64,000 bases of DNA, taken from assembly GCA_022495005.1 (NCBI GenBank), contig JAGYXB010001997.1, positions 2,914,001 to 2,978,000 of the forward strand, read 5' to 3'. Within the stretch, counting starts at the first letter, position 1. Each line of letters starts with the position of its first letter. The stretch is from Rhyacophila brunnea (taxonomy: Eukaryota > Arthropoda > Insecta > Trichoptera > Rhyacophilidae). Both the position numbers and the translations under genes were made by a program. The notes under the pieces were generated by a model. The model did not search any database. It saw only the letters and a program-made list of their open reading frames with translations, and was not told the origin of the DNA. Shown here piece by piece: positions 33,720 to 45,947 of this stretch.

Positions 33720-34040
33720 TTAATCTCAGTCCGATCAGTAATCTTCACATCAGTCGCCTCGCACAGCATCTCATCCACCGTGCCTCAAACCAGCGCACTC
33801 TCTCACCACATCTCTTCTTGAAACATTTTTTTACCATGCCTGGGACTACAACATCACTTCTACCGAGCCTTGGACCAGTAACATAATATAAAAACTGGCT
33901 CCTCCCTTCATCGGAGCAACCTCCAATCCGACTTTTATCTCACCTCATGGTCACCTCATACAGCGGTCTCGTCTCTGCCAAAAAGCTCTATAAGGACTGC
34001 AGCTTTGTATAAAACTGAAGTAAATAAATTCTGCAATGGT
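33720..34040. other. Pyrimidine-rich, G+C-richer segment, unrecognised
   Basis: On the plus strand it holds a TATA-like ATAATATAAAAAC near 33880, a C+T-rich leader-like stretch, and an AATAAA signal near 34022. An LTR could have this layout, but there is no primer-binding site, no TG...CA boundary pair and no second copy here. It may equally be old gene or repeat debris. Confidence 0.2.
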
Positions 34041-34689
34041 TTATATTTCAACAAACCGATCATAAAACAGTATTTATTTTTTAACACTTTAAAAACATAA
34101 TTAATCATGAAGGTTTTCTCTCTCTCTCTCAATTGGTTAGGCTGAATGAAGGATAACTGGTGATAAAAATGTCTCAATAAATCATTTTTTATTATGATTC
34201 TATTTTAACCATAATAATCATTCAACAGTAAATTATACATTTATATTAATTGTGAATATTTTTTCTTCATTAAACAGTTTTACCGAAAGATATTGATTTA
34301 TATAGTATTGCTGTTGAAAAGTTAAAACCATCAATCTGACGACAATACACGAGAGTATAGAAATATATTCTATAAGCACAAATTTAATATGAAGGTAGAT
34401 TTGATCTTTTTAAGTCTGTGAAACATTTAATTATCTAAATAACAGGTTGTAGAAGAAGCATTATTGTAACAGTTCCGATATGATTACTACGTAAATTTAT
34501 TGGAGGTATTACCGTTATAGTAAAATATTTATTCAGGAAGGTTTATTGTTAATGATATTTTACATATCGGAGGCTAACAGTCCAATGACGATATATCAAA
34601 TAACTTATGCAAGTATGCTGTTGAAGTGGCGCGTTTAGTGACGTAGAGCCCCGATGCAGCGAATAAAATAGCAATTTCGTGTCTATATA

Positions 34690-35215
34690 ATCTATGATAA
34701 TAATGAATATTTGCAATTTCTGTCTTAATCTGCTGTCCCTCCTACTCACAGTTTAACACTAATAATTATAGTTAATTTTTTATTCTGTAAAATCTAAATA
34801 GATATTATTAAAGAAATAAAGCCACCAATTTATCAAAAATATGAATCTTTTTATAGATTTTGGTGTAATTTTATAATTTTATGACTGGTTTGAATAATTG
34901 TTTGAAACCCCCATTTTATACATATTATAATCCATACTCAATCAGTCAACAGATGTAAGTAGGTACATAATAATTGCAATGTCTGCCTTATTGTTGTCTC
35001 TTAGCTCTGGTTAGGTTAGGTCTGCATACCTCACGTGACGTCACTGATTTTAACATTGTTGAATGGATAGTTAAGCGTTTGTTCTGCAAAATCTAAATCG
35101 ATACTATTAAAAAAAACATCAATTCGTGAGAAATACGCATCTTTTTATAGATTTCGTTATAATTTTAATAACCAATTTGAACTGTTTGGATGCCTGTTTT
35201 ATATTTTCTGATGAA
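34690..35215. repeat. Diverged direct duplication, about 300-bp spacing
   Basis: TTCTGTAAAATCTAAATAGA and ATCTTTTTATAGATTTTGG (34770-34880) reappear in the same order as TTCTGCAAAATCTAAATCGA and ATCTTTTTATAGATTTCG (35080-35155). Upstream TTGCAATTTCTGTCTTAATC also pairs with TTGCAATGTCTGCCTTATTG. A GGTTAGGTTAGG telomere-type dimer lies between the copies at about 35010. Confidence 0.55.
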
Positions 35216-38027
35216 TCGGTTAGCGTCAAAAATCGTCAATAACGTCAAAAATCGCCGGTACTGTTGAATGAATTATAAATATAATAAATAATATGGTTGG
35301 TTAAACTAAATGATTGAACAACATTGAATGTTTGTCAAATTAGTGTTATAGTGGTAAGACACATTTTAAAGCCAACTATTTTTAACAATGTATAGATCAG
35401 AGTTTCCAATATCCACTTTATTTAAAAGTTTTGTCGAAACCAATTACATTTTATACATTTTGATAGGTATGATATATTGAATACTGGGCGTTCAGTTTAT
35501 TTACGATAGTGTACTGTCTGAAATTGCTTTTGTTATATCCCAGAAACTTTTGGTTTTGGCAATATAAAATAGGTTATGTGAAGCATTTTATCGTTTTCGT
35601 GTATTAAGGCATTGGCTATTAGCTGTTTCGTATTAATTTATGAGCCGCGGTATTAATAACAGTTACTTCATTCGGTACATTAATAAGAAGAAACATTAAT
35701 TGAGCTGGAAAAAATATTTTTTTCCAAAAATACCCAATTACTTCTAAGAAATTGTATTCATCTGAGCGTGTATTTATTTTTAAATGTACTGTAAATAAAC
35801 AAAAGAATATTATTTATTGTAGTAAATTGTTCGAAATACAAAAATAGATTTACAAATACACGGAAATATATTATAATCTGTACCTGAGAGCCAGTAATTG
35901 TCCAAAAAATACATTTGATAAAACAAAATGTATGATTTTTTCAGTACTTCCGGTTTTATAGTTTTAAGAATTTCAGGTTCCAGTAATAAATATAATATGG
36001 AATTACTGAATTGGAATACAAATTATATTTTAACCACAATATATTAATTACTTCACAAACTATTTTTTGACAAAATCGAACATAAGACTACATACACTGG
36101 CCCAGGGGTGGAGATATATTATATTTTAGATTAAATAAATAATGAAAATTGGAAAAGTTACTACAATTTTATATTAAAACTATATTTTGTAACACGTTCA
36201 TTAGATTTTTTTTATAAAAATATACATACAAATTATGTTCACTGTGTTGATCTAAAAATTGATTTATTATTACAAGCGTTCTATACCAGGACTCTCTTTT
36301 ATAGAAAATACCAATGTGAAAGTGAAAATATTAGCAGAATTATTATACATTAACACAATAATGTATAATTCGAAATCCGGGCACTAACCTTTAGTTGCTG
36401 GTGAATACAGAAAGTTCCGCATTATTGGCTTCTAGTCACTCTCACATACACTATCACGGCTATATCACAACGTCACTCGTGGCTTTTGAGCGCACGGTCT
36501 GTCCAGGCGCATAGTCACTCTGTAGTTTTGGTGTTTATTGGTGTTAATTAAATTAAATGTACCCAGAAGGTACATATATTTGGAAGGCTTTGGTGTTTGG
36601 TAGGGATTTAGTCACAATTGGCGTACAAATTATTAAATTCAACAATTTATATTTTTTAGTTGATAGCTATTTCATAACTTTGCACCCCGGCTGTGCGATA
36701 AAAATATTTTTTTTACATATATTATTATCTTTTTTTATTCTAATTACTATATAATATCATTTGATCTAATTTTATGTGAGATAATCAGGCAAAGAGGCGT
36801 ATTAATGTAGTAAAAAGTGCAAAGTTATATTATAACTTATACTCTACGTTCGGTGATTTATTGATTTTTTACTGCATTATTTTATTACTTGGTATATTTT
36901 TGTAAAATTTTTGACGTCGAAATCATATTTCAAATTTGTCTTTTAATAATACACATATATAAACGTACACGAAAATTGAAATATTCCTACAATGCATACA
37001 AAAGTATTTTATGTGTATAGGGAATATTTCCAATTTGTCAGCATTTTTCTATGAACAGCGAATGGAAGTTTTAAACGTATGTACTTATCAAATTGATTAG
37101 TCAAACTTTATGACCAAGTCTGTAACAGCGAAGCTTACAATTTAATCTAATAACGAATTTATAGGTAAGTCATAAAATAGAACAAAATTTACTTTCGGTA
37201 ATAAAATTACTGAAGCATTATATACAATTTAAAGGAAATACTATGTTTGTGCATATTAACAACTGATACATGTGACAGTGTACTATGTTTCATTCATTTC
37301 CCTTTGTTTGCAATGAGAACGGATGCATTCAAAATTGAACTGGTGCCAGAATTTTCACTTCCAATTCTTAATAACGGTTCGGTGCCAATGCTCTCTTTCC
37401 CGCTATCTCCCCGCCATTATGAATGCAGCGACCTCATCTCTGTTATTAAACTAAACTTACGTAATTACGTCATATATTAAGGGGGGCGGCTCCCTTTGTC
37501 ATAATTATACGGAGTTTATTAGGCCAAATTATTTTCAGTTGTTTGAAGTACGTTCTGTGCATTATTGCAATTAATAGCGGGCATTGCGTAATAAAAATGT
37601 AAGGACGCTGATGATTTTCATATATATACCGCTACTAACTATTCACTTGCTTGTATATTACTGGTGTAAATTATTTATATTAAACTTACTTAGTTTTTCG
37701 AAGTGAGTTTAAGTTTCGAGTGAGTCGCAATAATAATATTTGATTAATTCAATTTCTTTGATTTTATTTGAAGTCTTTCTGTATATAGATAAATAATGTA
37801 AAGGCATATTAAAAGTCAGGAAAGACAACATGGTATTTTTAAAGTTCTATTTCAAGCTTTGTATAAATATATACGTACCTATTGAAAGGGTGAAAAGCTT
37901 GAATTCATAAAAAGCTAAAATTTCAATAACCGGATAGAGTGCTTCCCAAATTTTTCGCTTTTTCACAGTTTCCGATTTATAACATTTTCACGACACACTG
38001 AAAAAAATTAATATAAGTATATATCAT
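35216..38027. other. Non-genic A+T-rich DNA
   Basis: Almost 3 kb without a supported gene, RNA or family repeat. Frames at 36557-36754 and 37247-37480 have no recognisable domains. Confidence 0.45.
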
Positions 38028-38215
38028 CATTATCAGCCGAGGTCAATTTACTGCTGGACGAAGCCCTGCCCAAACTCTTTCCACTCTTCTCGGTTCCTAG
38101 TTCCATACTACTACGTACATACAACGAAGTTTATGAGCTCGTTTATCCAGCGGGCTTTAGGCCGTCCTTGTGGACGCTTAGTGCCCCTTGGGTACCACTG
38201 TATGACGGTATTTTT
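38028..38215 (-). pseudogene. C-terminal tail of a non-LTR retrotransposon ORF2
   Basis: The minus strand reads KRPQGRPKARWINELINFV, then two in-frame stops, then RNREEWKEFGQGFVQQ and a stop. This is the GRPxxRWxDEL ... W ... FVQQ tail seen at the end of RT proteins in many insect LINEs (commonly RTE-like; clade not certain). Everything upstream is missing. A more degraded copy is at 49860-50110 and a scrap at 11960-12003. Confidence 0.65.
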
Positions 38216-38395
38216 CATACACTGACATGTCCAGTCCATTAATATTTCATCTACTTAGCGACCTCTTTCACATCGCGTACTCTTGTCTGCTTCCTTATCC
38301 ATTGGTTTATTTTGTGATCTTCATGCGTTATGCAGATGGCATACTGTTATTTACGATTTTTGGTATCATTCAATTACATAATACTTTGTATATAT

Positions 38396-38975
38396 CAGTG
38401 GCGAAGGGTGGAGGTAGGCTGTTAAGATCCGCCATAAATAGTGCACATTAACCTTTTTCAGTCAAATGTATATGTTTTTATTGAACTACAATTTACAGAT
38501 GGTATTGGTTGGATTATAAAAATCAATTAAACCCTGTCTCAACCAAACCATAATAGTATTGGTATATTTTAGGCGATATGACAAAATTGTGCACATTTTT
38601 TCATTCTTACTTATTTGTTTTCGTTAGATTAAGAATTGGTACGTATTACACATATTACTGTTCATTTATTTAATTTATGCTCTGCCTAAACCAAACTATA
38701 ATAGATAAAAATTATTATTCTATCTATAAAATATCCAAATTTATGTAAGATTTAATTGCATAATTTTAGAAATTTTATAGATATACGAGTATTTTTTGAC
38801 TATTATCTATTATGGCTTAGTTTTCGCAGGGTTTAATTGAATTTAAAAAAAACTAACCGACACCATCTGTAAAATGTAGTCTTATTTCAATGAAAACAAG
38901 TATGTATGACTGACAAAGTTTAGTGTGCAATATTTATGGCACATCTTAACAGCCTACCCCCACCCTTCGCCACCG
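38396..38975. mobile_element. hAT-type MITE, family CAGTGGCGAAG, copy 3
   Basis: Starts CAGTGGCGAAGGGTGGAGGT and ends CCCACCCTTCGCCACCG. The flanking 8-mers GTATATAT (38388-38395) and GTACATAA (38976-38983) match at 6 of 8, so this copy looks older than copy 1. The body is colinear with 22906-23473. Confidence 0.85.
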
Positions 38976-38983
38976 GTACATAA

Positions 38984-40094
38984 TAGCATGTATTCCGGCA
39001 GTCATAGAGCAGTAAGTGAAAAGGGTTCACATAATAATATTCCACAAACAATACGGTAATTTTTAAACATATGAGATAATTCTTAATTTTGAAATACTCA
39101 GAAAACATAGGCACATATTAGAAAACTTATAGGTCAAACGACACATGGATATTACATTTTTTAAGGTTAGAATTTCACTTGGTTGAACCTTTTTCTATAA
39201 TACTTTCTTAGTATGTTTCAGGGAATTTTATAAATATTTTGATTTTTCAATACGAATAATGTGCATATTGAATATTCATAAAAAATGATCATTAACTAGA
39301 AGACAACAAGTGCTACACTATCGTCAAACAATATTTAAGAAAATTCTTTCGTGCATGCATTTTTTTCACTATAATAATATAATAGTAGCGAGCTAAACAA
39401 AAAAACATTAACAATTATTATTACTAAATATGAGTTAACTACTTTATTTGGCTACCAGAAGTCGGTTCCGGCACGGTTTCTGGTAGTCTGAGATAATGAT
39501 GATGCGTTGCCAATGAATTGAAACTTTAAAATAACTCTTAAATAATAATGGAAAATATATCTTGGAATGAACTAAAATACAGCATTATTTATGGGATGAT
39601 ATTTTTTTTTTTAAATTTTAAATTAAATCAGCCGAGTCGCAAAACCCGCTTAAGATATTTTTAAAGCCCCATTTTTTATAAATACCTAGACATCTCCTTG
39701 CTCTTGCACATTGGGGTACTTCTCATCATTATCATCATCATTTTATGTTAGTTAATGTGATGAGAAGATTAAGTTATATTATATTCACGTAGTAGGTATG
39801 AAATAAAAATGTTTTTTTTCGTGAATTTTTTTAAAGAAGAAAAAGTCTCCAAAGTGGGTGTTGTGACTCGACGACTCAAATAATTATTAAACGCACAATA
39901 TTTAAAAAATATTATACCTAATATACTCACTTATAATGTTGGTAACTATCAATTCTTGGTAGAAAGAGTTAAATTAAAACATAATAATAAATTATTATTC
40001 CAAATATTTAACTAAGATCAGGACTGGATTCGTTAAATTGATACGAAATTTTATAAATACAATGCCAATCATATATTATTCTTTTCTTTCTTTC
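38984..40094. other. Non-genic A+T-rich DNA
   Basis: No supported gene or repeat. Confidence 0.45.
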
Positions 40095-40323
40095 GACCAT
40101 GTCCGATCCTAATAGGATCATAATATGGCCCTCCACAGAGTGGAGGTTTGCAATAACAGATTTTGTTTTAAGAAAAATGGATGTCAGCCACTTGCTCAAC
40201 CTATTAGTTCCATACTCTGACTCATACGCAAATTGAAAAACAATATGTGTACTTGTTAGACCTGGGATTCGAACCTGGGATCCACGACGCTATAGGCCGA
40301 CGCTTAAGCCGCGCGGCCATCGT
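40095..40323 (-). repeat. tRNA-derived SINE, family A, copy 4
   Basis: The best-preserved copy. Minus strand: ATGGCCGCGCGGCTTAAGCG (box A region), then a perfect box B GGTTCGAATCC, then the family body through CAAGTGGCTGACATCC and CCTCCACTCTGTGGAGG to AGGATCGGACATGGTCG. An AAAGAAAGAAAAG tail follows. Polymerase III-type internal promoter elements are therefore present. Confidence 0.9.
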
Positions 40324-41201
40324 ATAGGTACATTTACAAAAAAAATATGTGATTGACAGAAAAAAATTGAAATGTACCTACGTCATTCAGAATCATAATA
40401 TTATTGAGAACGTTTTTGTTATATTTTGATAAGTAATCACTGCTATTGAAAATGTTTTGAAATTTCTTCAGATTAATATTGTCGGACGTTTCGATTTTGT
40501 GGCAGATATATATTTTTATTAGACGTGTGTCAAAACGCAAAACCTTGTAATCCTATTAAATCCAGCCAACAAATTGATGTCACGAGCCAATATTATTAAT
40601 TACCCGGTCGCAAACTTTGTAATAAAACTTTTCGCCGACGACTGAGTGCCATTAAAAATGAGTGAAAATAATAATGTGAAATTTGAGAGAAATAATATTA
40701 CGCAGTGTGGCGCGCAAGACATGGCAGCGGAAGTGTAATCGCCGCCACTGGACTGGTCCCCATCCGTGACCTGTGTCACCGCTCTACGCCACTGCATCTG
40801 GGAAACGTTCGCATAACCACTTCAACATGGCTGCAGGTATGTACTATTGTATTTTTCACACTTTCATCTTGTATGCATATAGGGTATTTATAAAATATTT
40901 TCAATGACCAAACTAAAATAGTGTACAAAACTTTAGTTTACAACAGTGTTTTTCAACCGATGAGCACCTATGACAACAGTCTGAAAATATGTAATGAACT
41001 AGCCTCAATTAAGTGAGTTTGGCAGCTCATTTACACGTATATATTTTAAAAAAAACCTACTACTTTAAAGATGTATTGGAACAATTCGTAGTAATTATCA
41101 ATTTAATGTACTCTAAAATCAAGACATTTTAATAAGATTTGCTAAGAAATCTATAAAGATCATTTAACGTTTAACGCTACTTTTACAAAATGTAAGATGG
41201 T
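40324..41201. other. Non-genic DNA with hAT-like single ends
   Basis: No gene recognised. Isolated CAGTG-type ends occur: CAGTGTTTTTCAACCGATGA at 40944 and, reversed, CCGCTCTACGCCACTG at 40780-40795. Neither has a partner end or target duplication I can read, so they are noted as truncated MITE relics only. Confidence 0.35.
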
Positions 41202-41210
41202 GTATTTTAT

Positions 41211-41582
41211 CGTGTTCGGAAACTTGTACGTATGCAGTTCGCCGTATCATACTTCACCGTGAAATATCGGAAATATATGGCCGTATTTTAAAGACCGTCC
41301 AACCTCTTTGGGTCGTATGGTACTGACATAAAATTAATGTATAAGTAAGCAACACAGCAAACAAATTTTGAAAATAGCCAACATACTAGATTATTTGTTA
41401 GGTTGGGTTTTCATTCTTGAATTCATAAATTTTGTAGAAATCAGCTATGTAAATTGAATTCATGTTCATATTGAATCTAACAAAATTGGAGACCATTTAG
41501 TATACCGTCATCTCTTTCCGATAAGAAAGCTCATGCGAACTGTGCCATGGTGAAATATTTTACGTCCAATTTACATGTAACC
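41211..41582 (+). mobile_element. Mutator-like MITE, family R, copy 2
   Basis: Starts CGTGTTCGGAAACTTGTACG and ends TTTACATGTAACC, flanked by a perfect 9-bp duplication GTATTTTAT (41202-41210 and 41583-41591). It is colinear with copy 1 at 5039-5450, including the central AAAATAGCCAACATACTAGA and TTAGGTTGGG segment. It has no coding content. Confidence 0.88.
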
Positions 41583-41591
41583 GTATTTTAT

Positions 41592-42454
41592 TGCTGATTC
41601 TGTTCATGACTTAGGACCTTTTTTGTAAATGCTATTGGACGGTTTCTAGGTGGAAATATAAAAAAAAATAGGTTTCATCGATCTACTTTGTGAGATATGG
41701 AACATTGCATTAGTGCGCGACGTCATTTTGCATATTGTCTAGCTAAAGTAGGATTAAGGCTTCTAGCACTGACATCGAATGTCTCTACACTGAAAGTGGC
41801 TAAGGGGTGAAGATTCGCTAGTAATTTATACAAAAAATACTTTTAAATAGATCCAACTTATACTTAAGTCTAACTGAGACGGAGACTTTTGATGACCAGA
41901 GAACTACGTATGACATTTGTTCTAATATGCAAATTAATATTTGCCAGTATAGTAGATTCGTAAATGAACTTCAAGACTAACTGGTTATCTATCTATAAAG
42001 TCTCGTTGAAAAATATTGTGAGCGGACATAATTAAGCTTATTTCCCGGAGAAATATTTTTATATTTTTTAAACTTTGTTGAACTTTATATAATTGGACGG
42101 ACTTTTGTAACAGGAACCAGATTTCCGAAAACTTTACCCCGTAAGTACTCGTATTTTGGAAAATCTAACATTTTGGTGAAAGCCTTTTTTGGGTTTTGTT
42201 ATTAATTATTTTTAAAACTCCTAAACCGCACGAAAACTTTTGAGTTGATTATTTTTTCCGACTTTGTAATGTTTAGTTGAGACAATTTACTGAACAGTAA
42301 ATATTTTTGAATATTTTATGTTCGATTAAACTAAAGATGTTGAAAAGAAAACATGTTCTATATATACGGAGAATTTGGGAAATAATGTTAATAATAGGAT
42401 TACAATTAATTTAATTGCATTGATTGTATTGTATAGTATATGGTATACAGTATA
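41592..42454. other. Non-genic A+T-rich DNA
   Basis: No supported feature. Confidence 0.45.
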
Positions 42455-42845
42455 CAGTGACGTCCCTAGATAAAATGCCGCCTCTAGGTAGCGCCAAAAA
42501 GCCTCATTTTTTATACAATATTTTTATCATCCTTTCATGAGTCCAATATCTAAGAAATGTGTTGTATGGATACATGACAAAATATCAGACTAATTATTCA
42601 CAAATCTGCACGTGTCATTTCTGATCACCAAGGACGTCGAAGAGCAACGGAAGTAAACCAGATATCGCGAACCCGATAAAACCAGTGATGTGATTTATTT
42701 TAATGGAAAGATATTTTCGTTATTACTAAGTTTTGGTAGCTATTTCTATATTATATTCCAAATGATTCTCCTCGATTTGCCGCCCTTCGAGTAACTGCCG
42801 CCCCCAAGCGACGCTCTATCTGCCTACCCCCACGGGACGTCACTG
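42455..42845. mobile_element. hAT-like MITE with CAGTGACGTCCC ends
   Basis: CAGTGACGTCCC at the left is matched by GGGACGTCACTG at the right. ATGCCGCCTCTAGG near the left and TGCCGCCCCCAAGCG near the right extend the similarity to inner terminal regions. Both sides are TATA-rich, so an 8-bp duplication cannot be judged. Related to the element at 14332-14738. Confidence 0.7.
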
Positions 42846-43315
42846 TATATATAGTATAGTATACTCATTGTATTGTGTATTGCAGTTTTTTTTATTGAAA
42901 CCGAAAGAGAAGTTTTCATATTATAAAGATACATCATTATTGAAAATAATAATAATGAATGATTGTTAAAATTAAGACGCCATTTACAGTTTATTTATAA
43001 ATAACGTATGCTGCCAATACCGAGACTATTAATTTATCTATAATTAACTCAACGACACTGGTCAAGTTTCATCATATAATAGAAAGATTTTTTTTGTTAG
43101 GCCATTTTGTCATTAGTCGTTTTGAATTAAATAGTGGAATATTATAAAAATAACCTATTAATTATTTTTATGTAAATTTTATCTAACTTATGAAATTTGT
43201 CGCGTATCATAAAAATGAATATCTTGAGTTATCCCGTCATGCAGTCGTATTTCGTTTTACGTGACAGTAAGCCATTCATATCATTGCATGCCTAGAATGT
43301 AGTTTGTTACATCTA
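42846..43315. other. Non-genic A+T-rich DNA
   Basis: No supported feature. Confidence 0.4.
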
Positions 43316-43666
43316 CATTACATTACATTGCATTACATTTGATTGCATTACATTGGATTGCATTACATTGCATTGCATTACATTGCATTGCATTGCATTA
43401 CATTGCATTACATTACATTGCATTACATTACATTGCATTACATTACATTGCATTGCATTGCATTACATTGCATTGTATTACATTGCATTACATTGCATTA
43501 CATTGCATTACATTGCATTACATTGCATTACATTACATTACATTGCATTGCATTACATTACATTACATTGCATTACATTACATTACATTGCATTACATTA
43601 CATTACATTACATTGCATTACATTACATTACATTACATTACATTACATTACATTACATTACATTAC
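43316..43666. repeat. Pentanucleotide satellite (CATTA/CATTG)n
   Basis: About 350 bp of near-uninterrupted CATTA and CATTG pentamers, with a few TTGATTG/GGATTG variants near the start and pure CATTA towards the end. Because the pentamers contain no plus-strand stop in any frame, all three plus frames stay open and give His-Tyr-Ile-Ala-Leu-type repeats. These frames are an arithmetic consequence of the repeat and not a gene. Confidence 0.97.
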
Positions 43667-43826
43667 GGGTAACTTCTTTTAATGTGGCGGGACATCTCGT
43701 CATGCCAAGAACATACACATATTCGATGTTATATAGATAATTTATCATAAAGCAAATAACTGAGACATTTGGTAATTTTTTTGTGAAATCATGAAATTGT
43801 ATTGTATTTATTGAAATTATTCCAAT

Positions 43827-44313
43827 CAGTGTTTCCAACTGTTGTTATTCACAAAAAATGCCAAATAGGGCAAGAAAACCAGTTAGATTTTTTCAAAATT
43901 GAAATAGTGTCTAGAAACTAGCATTTAAAAAAAATGTCACAATAATTTGTAAATATTCTTTTTACAAGAACAAAGATCGGAAAATAATTTAGTATTTTAC
44001 AACATATTATATTTGTCTTGTGCATCGCAGCGCAAGATACACACATATTACTCTGTATCTGTTGCGCAAACCCATTAAGCGCATCCACAAAAATGTTGAC
44101 AGGTGGCACTGCTACCGGGTATTTTTTATTGCTAAGCTATAAAATACATAAGTTTTTTTTCAAGAAAATCTGCTTTATTATGAGAAGTTTTAAGCTGTTT
44201 GCGCTTAGAAAAACTCTAGATATAACGCCAAATGCCAGACGGAAATTTTGCAAGCTATATGTCCATTCAAAAATGCTAAATATGACAAGAAAAACGCCAA
44301 GTTGGCATCGCTG
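43827..44313. mobile_element. hAT-type non-autonomous element
   Basis: Ends CAGTGTTTCCAACT and (inverted) CAGCGATGCCAACT, bracketed by a perfect 8-bp duplication ATTCCAAT (43819-43826 and 44314-44321). Subterminal blocks also pair (AAAATGCCAAATAGGGCAAG against AAAATGCTAAATATGACAAG in the same sense). No recognisable transposase. This copy has no sister in the window. Confidence 0.85.
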
Positions 44314-44321
44314 ATTCCAAT

Positions 44322-44759
44322 TCCCAAACTCTTTTGTTTTGAATTTAGTATTGTATTAAGCTAAATTAAATTTTGCTGTTATTTCATTAAATTAAAAATG
44401 AGGTCGAATCTAAGTTTATATTAGCCCTGTAGAGCTTGGGAGCAACATAATCAAGCCATTTATTTGTATATGCAGTTGCCGTTTGTTTAAGTCAAGTCAC
44501 TTTATTGGAATAGTAGTTTAATCGCTTGAAAGCCATGTTGGGTAGTTAGAACATGTTGCAAACGCTGTACGAGGGTACTTAGACTAAATATTTATTTACG
44601 ATTGTTATCCGCTCTCCTTTATGTTGTGTGAGTTTGCGAAAGCGACATGTCTACAGGATACATGTTTCATTATTTAAATATGAAAGACCATGACTATACA
44701 TTATTATTTTTTTTAGAATTATTAATAACCATATCCTTGCTTTTTCGTACAAGGTGGTT
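44322..44759. other. Non-genic A+T-rich DNA
   Basis: No supported feature. Confidence 0.4.
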
Positions 44760-44894
44760 GTTGTAATTTTGAACAATCACAAACACCCAGGCTTTGAGAA
44801 AAACACATAAATATTGTGTGTCTTGGCCGGGAATCGAACCCAGGAACTCTCGTGTGGAAGGCGAGCGCCTTGCGAACTACACCACGAGAGCCAC
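44760..44894 (-). repeat. tRNA-derived SINE, family B, copy 2
   Basis: Minus strand: GGCTCTCGTGGTGTAGTTCG (box A region), AAGGCGCTCGCC, then a perfect box B GGTTCGATTCC within a well-paired T arm (CTGGG/CCCGG). The following body AATATTTATGTGTTTTTCTC then AAAGCCTGGGTGTTTG is shared with 24870-25008. Acceptor pairing is 5 of 7. The shared body argues for a SINE; a tRNA pseudogene is the alternative. Confidence 0.68.
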
Positions 44895-45947
44895 CTGTGA
44901 CTATACTTTAAATAATCGCCTAGTATGGAGTCTCCGCCACTGATATTCAGATAGTCATACAGACGAAACCAGAGACCATGACGCCTCGGAGCCGCAGAAG
45001 ATGAGGCGTTGGTACCAAAGGTACAAAAAAATCTTTAAATACTATCTTACTATAGTTACATTTTAACATTACATTATATAAGGATATCTCTAGGCTTTTT
45101 TGAGGTTAATTGAAAATTGACGGTATAAGGCCAAGTGTTGTGATTTTCTTACAAAAGATGGGTGATAAATTATAACGCAGAAGTTATTTATATTTGGTTG
45201 GATCTCACAAATAGAATTAATTTATTTTAATGCACATTAAAACGCATATTTAATTACGGAAGGTTGAGTTCGAGGATGGCTACACATCCCTCCTAGCTTA
45301 AAAAACAATGAATATTGGCGGGGCTACATTTTTGCACACTATCATATAGATAGAGACTAACGTGGTAAAGCGAAAAGTCCTCTCAAAAGCATTTCTCATG
45401 CGCAAAAATACTATATTTATTATCTATGTCAGCTATCATCCACAGTATTTACATCACCTATTTTATCAGTTTGTTTTACTAGGCACTTCTTCCACTGTTT
45501 TTATCCAAATTGTCAAACTTTATCTAAACTTAGATCTCGTTCCCTCCTATTGAAAACTTGCAACAGTTGAACGCGATGGCACAATGCTTTCCGTGTAACG
45601 TGTACGCCAGTTTATAGAATACAGACTCTACCTATATAAAATTGATTAATCAAATCCAGACAATTTTAAAATTTTTCCTACATAGTAAATTTTGATTAAA
45701 AAGTAGTCTTCACAATATTAATCGTATACTGTATGAAGACAAAAGGTTTTTTGTAGTTTTGTTTATTACAATAAAAAATCAGATACTTAACTGTGTTTAT
45801 TCATTATGTGTATATAATATAGTACTGTGGTATATTTATAGTTGGTACCTAATCAATTATTTTTTTAATGATAATTGAGACTCGTTTTCCATTATATCTT
45901 TTTTCATATTTTAGCTAATACCATTATATTGAAATATATCTGTGGGT
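44895..45947. other. Non-genic DNA
   Basis: No supported gene or repeat. Confidence 0.45.

Noticed and set aside
33720..34040. Solo LTR
   Set aside because: TATA-like and AATAAA signals exist, but no TG...CA boundary, target duplication, primer site or second copy could be shown; kept only as an unclassified segment.
43339..43740. Long plus-strand open frame with His-Tyr-Ile-Ala-Leu repeats
   Set aside because: It is the translation of the CATTA/CATTG satellite, open in all three plus frames; no start context or conserved flanks.
44826..44894. tRNA gene on the minus strand
   Set aside because: The T arm is good, but acceptor pairing is only 5 of 7 and a SINE body follows directly.
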